DNA from: an uncultured Collinsella sp.
Lineage (GTDB): Bacteria; Actinomycetota; Coriobacteriia; Coriobacteriales; Coriobacteriaceae
Direction: 5' to 3'
Assembly: GCA_958436995.1 (NCBI GenBank)
Contig: CAUBMI010000013.1
Location: forward strand, 1 to 36,605
DNA: 36,605 nt
The notes below the pieces were generated by a model. That model was not told the origin of the DNA and did no database searches. It saw nothing but the letters and a program-made list of their open reading frames with translations. Shown piece after piece: positions 32,134-36,605 of this stretch (the stretch's first letter is position 1; each line of letters opens with the position of its first letter). A program made the position numbers and the translations under genes.

Positions 32134-33573
32134 ATGCGTGAAACTACATCATCATTGCCACGCCTCACCGCCGCCGCCCTCTCGCGCGCGCTTAACCTGG
32201 AACAAGGCAGTCGCCTGCTCACTGTCCGTCTGCCTGGCGCTGTGGATGCCGAAGATCTCGCTAAGTGCTTTACCCTAAACGGTAACGGCGTGCCCGATAT
32301 TTGTGAGCTTGAACCCGGAAAGCAGAATGCAAGCGATGATGATGCAGCGCCGGTGTTTGTCGATGCATCAAACTACTACCGCGCAAATAAGCACGATATC
32401 GAAAAAGACAGTGCCGCGCTCATCGATTATTTGGAGCCTGGCTACCTTGATTTTTGCGACTGGGGTCCTTTTATTTGGTGCCTGTATGCTCTCGCCCTTT
32501 CGGGCCGCACTCGAGCAGCCGTGGTACTTCCCGCCGATTTACTTGATAAAGCTGAACAAGCACGCACGATTTTGATACGCGAAGGGCTCATCGAGAGCGT
32601 CGTTTATTTGCCACTTTCCGAGCCCAGGCCCTACATGACAAGCGCGCTCCTCATACTGTCTTCAGGAAATCGCAGCGTTGCATTTCGCAGCGCAATTGAG
32701 CCCGGACCGCGTTTTCAATATGTGACTAAAACATCGTATTACTCTGATATCACCTTTTCTATCTCTCCTGACTGGGCCCGCATTGATACCAATACGCCAA
32801 GATCGACGCCAATCGAAACGTCCACTTTTGCCACGCGCGAGCTGCTCCAACACCACGCCGCTCTCTCAAAAGGCAAAATCAGCCTCATCGCCATCACCCG
32901 AAACTACAGCGCCACACTCGGTGACTCTTTTACGCGAGTCGCGCCATTCATGCCCCGCGAGAGCACGACATCGAACGACATTGACGCAGTCGAGGTGCGC
33001 CGAATCTCATCTCAAGATTTTCAGGACGGCAATCTTCTGCCCGTAGATGCTTCAGATAATCAAAATAGCTCGGATTCTAAATTCGTAAAGGTGGACCCCA
33101 GCGTTCTCGATCGTTATGAGCTCCGCGCTGGAGATATCGTCATGCCGCGCATGCTGGGTCGCTACGGCGCGTCCAACCTGCTCGTCGTCAGCTCCGATGA
33201 CGCTAAGCAGCATCTGGTTGCTTCGCATAACACCACCGTCATTCGCCCGTCATTCCAAACGATGACCGAAGATGAGCGCGTAGTGTTTTCGGAGATAATT
33301 GTTGGATACCTTACCGAAGGCCACGGGGCGCAGCTGATTCAAGCATTAACTGAAGCAGCCAGCATCCGCGCCATCCGTCCTAGCGACCTGTTTGAGATCG
33401 AAGTCCCGCCGGCGCTCGACCCGCGCACACGCGAGTATAGCGAATCCATCAACCGCTTTGCCGAGGTCGTAAGGACAAAGAAACAAGCCGAGGCCACTGT
33501 CGCCCAAGCCCAGCGCGACCTCGAAGGCGCAAAAAAGGCCGTCACCCAGGTGGTCGACCAGACCTGCGAATAG
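32134..33573 (+). CDS. HsdM/HsdS-like protein without methylase catalytic motif
   Basis: The 479-residue protein has the same plan as the one at 11069. Residues about 105-180 resemble HsdM after its catalytic motif (WCLYALALSGRTRAAVVLP, then REGLIESVVYLP and MTSALLILSS), with no NPPY before them. About residues 260-440 resemble an HsdS target-recognition domain, including YELRAGDIVMPRM, and the C-terminus is a helix rich in Ala, Lys and Gln (about 447-476) like the HsdS spacer. No restriction subunit is adjacent. It is divergent from the VirD4-like operon, with a dyad between them. I infer a site-specific DNA-binding protein, perhaps a transcriptional regulator; a decayed R-M subunit is the alternative. 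Confidence 0.68.
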   Translation: MRETTSSLPRLTAAALSRALNLEQGSRLLTVRLPGAVDAEDLAKCFTLNGNGVPDICELEPGKQNASDDDAAPVFVDASNYYRANKHDIEKDSAALIDYLEPGYLDFCDWGPFIWCLYALALSGRTRAAVVLPADLLDKAEQARTILIREGLIESVVYLPLSEPRPYMTSALLILSSGNRSVAFRSAIEPGPRFQYVTKTSYYSDITFSISPDWARIDTNTPRSTPIETSTFATRELLQHHAALSKGKISLIAITRNYSATLGDSFTRVAPFMPRESTTSNDIDAVEVRRISSQDFQDGNLLPVDASDNQNSSDSKFVKVDPSVLDRYELRAGDIVMPRMLGRYGASNLLVVSSDDAKQHLVASHNTTVIRPSFQTMTEDERVVFSEIIVGYLTEGHGAQLIQALTEAASIRAIRPSDLFEIEVPPALDPRTREYSESINRFAEVVRTKKQAEATVAQAQRDLEGAKKAVTQVVDQTCE

Positions 33574-33594
33574 CGCATAGGCAGTAGAAACGTC

Positions 33595-33633
33595 TTAAGC
33601 CGGCGACAGGAACTAATTCTGCCGCCGGCTTAA
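33595..33633. terminator. Perfect 11-bp hairpin between convergent genes
   Basis: TTAAGCCGGCG (33595-33605) and CGCCGGCTTAA (33623-33633) match exactly around a 17-base loop, between the HsdM/HsdS-like gene and the leftward abiEii end at 33643. Its symmetry fits a shared bidirectional terminator, although T-runs are short. Confidence 0.65.
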
Positions 33634-33642
33634 CTATCTAGC

Positions 33643-34533
33643 CTATTCCCATCCCGTGGTCTGAGGATTCCATTTGCACACATTCGCCGAATGATTAAAG
33701 CACGGTGTATACAACCGATTGACGACCTCTTCTGCCCCAGCAATGTTCCCCGCGAGATCAAGTACCCCCGCCTGCCTCGCCATCTTTACGTACTGTGCAG
33801 AACCATTTTGTTTCCACCAGAGAGGCGCCACGAACTCTTCCGGCATTGCCACTTTGCGGGCAGACGCTTCTTTCTCGACCCTCTCGACAAGCGTAGCCCC
33901 ATCGACGAAGCAAGTTTTCGCGTACACCAAGATGTCGACTATATCCTTGATTCGCGATGAAGCACGGCCCTCATGCATCTCTATCATTGCGAGCAATTTA
34001 TCTGCAAGGGCACTCTCCACTCGGCATACTCGATAGTCGCAGACTGGGAGCCCCTCGATATTCAGACGATCGATCGGCGCAAGAACCTCAGGCTCAAGTC
34101 CCCGCACTTCATCAATTACCAAGTCAATTGAAATTGGCTGTAGCTTCTTGGTTCCCATAAAGGGGGTGAACCACACCTTCGCACCGCACCGATACTCATC
34201 TTCTTCTTTGATTTGCTCTGCACGATCAAAGGCGAACGAAACGAAATCCTCCAGATCAATCGAAGCAGCCTGCACCAGATCGACAATAGCCTCTTCGAGA
34301 CTCTCCTCTTGAGCAACCAAGTCAATATCTCTTGTGACACGTGCATCGAGTGTTCGCGCCAGGACGCTTTGACCGCCCTTGAGCACAAAGCTGCCGTCAT
34401 CTTCTGAAAAAACGCGACATAGGAAGCGATGAAAGTAGAAACCGACGATTGCCCGATTAGTATCCATTGGTGATTCTCTTGCGGCATTCCTAACAGCCAT
34501 CTCCAATGCGGCAGGCGTTTTGTACTTCACCAT
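33643..34533 (-). CDS. abiEii: AbiEii-type nucleotidyltransferase toxin
   Basis: The 296-residue protein belongs to the AbiEii nucleotidyltransferase toxin family. FVLKGGQSVLAR (49-60) and RVTRDIDL (65-72) form the usual active-site start (KGG, then a DxD-like pair). In characterised relatives such toxins add nucleotides to tRNA or other targets, causing growth arrest that limits phage. The gene follows abiEi by 15 bases in the usual antitoxin-first order. GGAGG lies only two bases before the ATG at 34533, so the adjacent GTG (34530) may be the real start. Confidence 0.85.
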   Translation of the reverse strand: MVKYKTPAALEMAVRNAARESPMDTNRAIVGFYFHRFLCRVFSEDDGSFVLKGGQSVLARTLDARVTRDIDLVAQEESLEEAIVDLVQAASIDLEDFVSFAFDRAEQIKEEDEYRCGAKVWFTPFMGTKKLQPISIDLVIDEVRGLEPEVLAPIDRLNIEGLPVCDYRVCRVESALADKLLAMIEMHEGRASSRIKDIVDILVYAKTCFVDGATLVERVEKEASARKVAMPEEFVAPLWWKQNGSAQYVKMARQAGVLDLAGNIAGAEEVVNRLYTPCFNHSANVCKWNPQTTGWE

Positions 34534-34548
34534 GTCCTCCGTTTCGCA

Positions 34549-35172
34549 TTACCCGTTCAGTACCATCAGCAAAGGCGCCATCAGCTCGCGTCGTTTGGCG
34601 GTTTTAGAGTTCTCCTCTACAAGATCCTTCAGCCGTTGTATATCGAGTCCACGTCCAAGCGCGTCGTGATAGGCATCGATAATTAATGAGGGATCCTCGC
34701 AATCGAGGCAAAGATCGACAAGCGTGCGCTCGGGTTTAGTTACCGGCAGGCCGTCGAGCCAAACGATGTCCCGCTCAGCAATCTCGCGCTTTACAAAAGA
34801 AAGGGATTCGTTTCTTGTATTGATACGCATGGGCGCGGTCATCCTGTAGGGGGACAGATAGAAATCGCCCATTTGCTGCAGGTTCGCCGCTGTCGTACCG
34901 CTCACGGCGATGCCATCCCACTGACGTTTTCTCTCCCACGCGCAAAGGGAGGGATTGGTGAGCTTCCAAAAGGCGTTGAGTTCGTCGGTGTCTCGGCGCT
35001 GCGTTCCAGACATCCGGTAGGCGCCGTGGCATATCCGTTCAAGACGCCCTGCGCGGCATGAGTGCGCCAGCGCATCTCGAGAGATGTCCATGCGAGCCGC
35101 CTGGGCTGTGGTGAACACGCCCTCGCTCTCGGAAAGCTCGCTTATCGCCGCTATGTTGCTAAAGTACTTCAT
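34549..35172 (-). CDS. abiEi: AbiEi-type antitoxin with N-terminal winged helix
   Basis: The 207-residue protein from ATG 35172 begins MKYFSNIAAISEL. A winged helix-turn-helix (about 19-53, GVFTTAQAARMDISRDAL ... GAYR) precedes the domain that counteracts the toxin (DGLPVTKPERTLVDL and after). AbiEi proteins repress their own operon through this winged helix and neutralise AbiEii without forming a stable complex, as known for type IV pairs. The longer open frame to 35223 is rejected, because a promoter ending at 35179 leaves only six bases before ATG 35172; the mRNA is therefore probably leaderless. The pair closes the defence block. Confidence 0.82.
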   Translation of the reverse strand: MKYFSNIAAISELSESEGVFTTAQAARMDISRDALAHSCRAGRLERICHGAYRMSGTQRRDTDELNAFWKLTNPSLCAWERKRQWDGIAVSGTTAANLQQMGDFYLSPYRMTAPMRINTRNESLSFVKREIAERDIVWLDGLPVTKPERTLVDLCLDCEDPSLIIDAYHDALGRGLDIQRLKDLVEENSKTAKRRELMAPLLMVLNG

Positions 35173-35178
35173 GCTGCA

Positions 35179-35206
35179 ATTGTAGGATATTTTCATACTT
35201 TTGCAA
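35179..35206 (-). promoter_or_regulatory. abiE promoter, leaderless arrangement
   Basis: On the minus strand TTGCAA (35201-35206) and TACAAT (35179-35184) are 16 bases apart, and ATG 35172 follows six bases after the -10 box. This mirrors the gluQ start in spacing. Positions 35207-35290 upstream show nothing else. Confidence 0.6.
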
Positions 35207-35290
35207 CGTGATTTTTGATCCATTAGATCCGTTTGCCTTGTTTACCCCATTTCTGACGCCGTTTTGCACCGGCACCCCATCCCCCGCTAT

Positions 35291-35471
35291 TGAGGTCTAA
35301 TACTTTTCCGCGAAGTGAACGGCTGTTTTTGGACCCCTGAAACATCCGCATTTTTCGGCGGCAAAATCGTGGGATTTCAGCATTGAAACCGCAGGAAGCG
35401 GCACCTCTAAAGTGTCGATGCTTCGGGGGTCCGTTTTCACTCATTCACTTCTCGGAAAAGTATTAGACCTC
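35291..35471. mobile_element. 181-bp MITE-like element with 28-bp inverted ends and 5-bp target duplication
   Basis: The left end (from 35292) starts GAGGTCTAATACTTTTCCG and the right end (to 35471) is its inverse; over 28 bases only one position differs. Inner arms at 35331-35346 and 35417-35432 pair at 14 of 16 positions, so most of the element can fold on itself. GCTAT occurs immediately outside both ends (35286-35290 and 35472-35476), which looks like a target-site duplication. It has no transposase; a short open frame inside (35223-35444) follows from the palindrome and is not counted. Confidence 0.75.
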
Positions 35472-35581
35472 GCTATCAGCTATCCCAAAGATCAGACCGC
35501 CCCTCCTTCACGCCACGCAAAACCTGCCTTTTCTGCCCCTGCCCGCCTCCGCACCACCCAAAAACTCATCCAACATTAATC

Positions 35582-35609
35582 TTGGCTCAAGAATCGCTTA
35601 ATCTATAAC
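35582..35609 (+). promoter_or_regulatory. Likely promoter of the DUF4342-type gene
   Basis: TTGGCT (35582-35587) and TATAAC (35604-35609) are 16 bases apart. The resulting 5' leader would be about 105 bases, GC-rich and able to fold, and it ends in GAAAGGAC before ATG 35723. A second -10-like TATAGA lies just downstream (35616-35621). Confidence 0.45.
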
Positions 35610-35722
35610 CTGCACTATAGAGTTCGACCAAGGGCGGGGCGGCGCAACGCAAACCGCCGAACGCAACGCTCGCGCCCGAGCAAATTGCCCGGCGTCGCGC
35701 CCATCGAACGAAAGGACAGGTC

Positions 35723-36265
35723 ATGGACGACCTCGAAAAAGTTGAAACCATCCGCACCAAGTGCAACGTGAGTTACACCGATGCCAAGGCGGCGCTCGAC
35801 GCTGCCGACGGCAACGTTTTGGATGCCATCATTTGGCTCGAGTCGCAGGGCAAGACCCAGACCACGTCGGCGCATGCCGCCACCGAGTCCGCGCCAGTCG
35901 ATGAGCCCTCTGCCGAGATGGTCGCCGCGCAGGTCGCTTACGAAAAGTCGAGCGAAAAGACCGACTTCTCCAAGAAGATGGACAGCGTGTGGGAGTACCT
36001 CAAAAAGCTCTTCCGCCTGAGTCTGGACACCAAGTTTATCGCCACGCGCCGCGATGCGATCATCCTCAACATTCCCATCCTGATCCCCATCGTCGCGCTG
36101 TTTGCCTGGGGCGCCACGATATGGCTGATGCTGATTGGCCTGTTCTTTGGCATGCGCTACCGCATCGACAGCGACGGTGATGTACCCGGCAGCATCAATA
36201 ACCTGATGGATCACGCCGCCGACGCCGCAGACGACATCAAGCAAAATCTCAACGACGACAAGTAA
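35723..36265 (+). CDS. DUF4342-type protein with UBA-like N-terminus and membrane segment
   Basis: The 180-residue protein begins with a helical UBA/TS-N-like module (about residues 4-44, KVETIRTKCNVSYTDAKAAL ... AIIWLESQG), of the kind also found at the N-terminus of elongation factor Ts. An Ala/Glu-rich linker follows. After it comes the membrane domain, a basic stretch (KFIATRRDAI) and a long hydrophobic region (about 115-142) that probably spans the membrane as a hairpin. The C-terminus is acidic. This order matches DUF4342 proteins, whose role is unknown. The gene directly precedes a response regulator (18-base gap), so the two may share an operon. Confidence 0.8.
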   Translation: MDDLEKVETIRTKCNVSYTDAKAALDAADGNVLDAIIWLESQGKTQTTSAHAATESAPVDEPSAEMVAAQVAYEKSSEKTDFSKKMDSVWEYLKKLFRLSLDTKFIATRRDAIILNIPILIPIVALFAWGATIWLMLIGLFFGMRYRIDSDGDVPGSINNLMDHAADAADDIKQNLNDDK

Positions 36266-36283
36266 TCGCAGACGGGGGCACGT

Positions 36284-36605
36284 ATGGCACGAATCCTGAT
36301 TGTAGAGGACGAGGAGAAAATCGCCCGCTTTGTGACGCTCGAGCTGGAGCACGAGGGTTACCAGGTAGAGCACGCCGCCGACGGCCGCACCGCCGTGGAC
36401 CTGGCGCTGGAGCGCGACTACGATCTGATTCTGCTCGACGTACTGTTGCCGCAGCTCAACGGTATGGAAGTGCTGCGGCGCATCCGCAAGCACAAGGATG
36501 TGCCGGTGATTATGGTCACCGCGCGCGATGCCGTGATGGACAAGGTGGCTGGGCTCGATGCCGGCGCCGACGATTACCTGACCAAGCCGTTTGCGATTGA
36601 GGAGC
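36284..36605 (+). CDS. OmpR/PhoB-type response regulator, cut by the window end
   Basis: The first 107 residues form a complete-looking receiver domain: acidic pair Glu8-Asp9, phospho-acceptor Asp52 in LLDVLLP, Thr79 in MVTA and Lys101 in LTKPF. A winged-helix DNA-binding domain should follow outside the window, and a sensor kinase is expected after it. The ATG at 36284 follows GGGGG. It is 18 bases after the DUF4342-type gene, suggesting joint transcription. In such regulators phosphorylation of the Asp switches DNA binding. Confidence 0.9.
   Translation, partial: MARILIVEDEEKIARFVTLELEHEGYQVEHAADGRTAVDLALERDYDLILLDVLLPQLNGMEVLRRIRKHKDVPVIMVTARDAVMDKVAGLDAGADDYLTKPFAIEE

Noticed and set aside
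35223..35444. 73-codon leftward open frame through the MITE-like element
   Set aside because: It overlaps most of the palindrome and has no start signal; it may be annotated in databases, but the inverted repeat explains it better.

Overview
The window looks like a stretch of chromosome from a gut actinobacterium of the class Coriobacteriia, most likely Collinsella or a close relative. This is an inference: the coding sequence is mostly GC-rich, a very large Ala-rich coiled-coil CAP protein carries a sortase signal, and the proteins have the style of that group. No rRNA, tRNA or other decisive marker gene is present.

Layout. Positions 1-7356 are ordinary: gluQ, three consecutive metallophosphoesterase genes in one operon, a small membrane-tethered Cys-motif protein and a 1116-residue cell-wall-anchored CAP/coiled-coil protein. 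Positions 7473-35172 form a long accessory block. It opens with an operon for a 245-residue membrane protein, a 68-residue membrane peptide and a ClpX-like unfoldase. Divergent from that operon is a protein that looks like a catalytically dead HsdM fused to an HsdS-like specificity domain (11069-12712). Next come two tandem, divergent three-gene cassettes (13574-17106 and 17153-20723). Each encodes a small acidic protein ending in -DIAC, a polytopic membrane protein and a ~720-residue protein with an invariant four-Cys motif. A debris copy of the small gene lies to their left. They are followed by a restriction-modification operon (two methylase-like proteins, a GIY-YIG/helicase protein and a possible PD-(D/E)XK-type protein; 20864-27165), two unknown genes and a ClpP paralogue. 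Then comes an operon with a soluble VirD4-like ATPase, with a second dead HsdM/HsdS-like gene divergent from it (32134-33573). An AbiE toxin-antitoxin pair closes the block. Between abiE and the next core genes (a DUF4342-type protein and an OmpR-type response regulator cut by the window end) sits a 181-bp MITE-like element with 28-bp inverted ends and a 5-bp target duplication.

How it may work together. The R-M operon and AbiE mark a defence island. The two cassettes beside the R-M operon are the best candidate for an undescribed system: a cytosolic Zn-ribbon protein, a small acidic partner and a membrane protein, duplicated and diverged. A second theme is that each dead HsdM/HsdS-like gene is divergent from an ATPase operon (ClpX-like in one case, VirD4-like in the other), with dyads in both shared upstream regions. 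The ClpX-like protein keeps a ClpP-docking tripeptide and a ClpP paralogue lies in the same block, so a dedicated protease pair is plausible. These functional links are inference; the motifs, gene order and repeats are read directly from the sequence.
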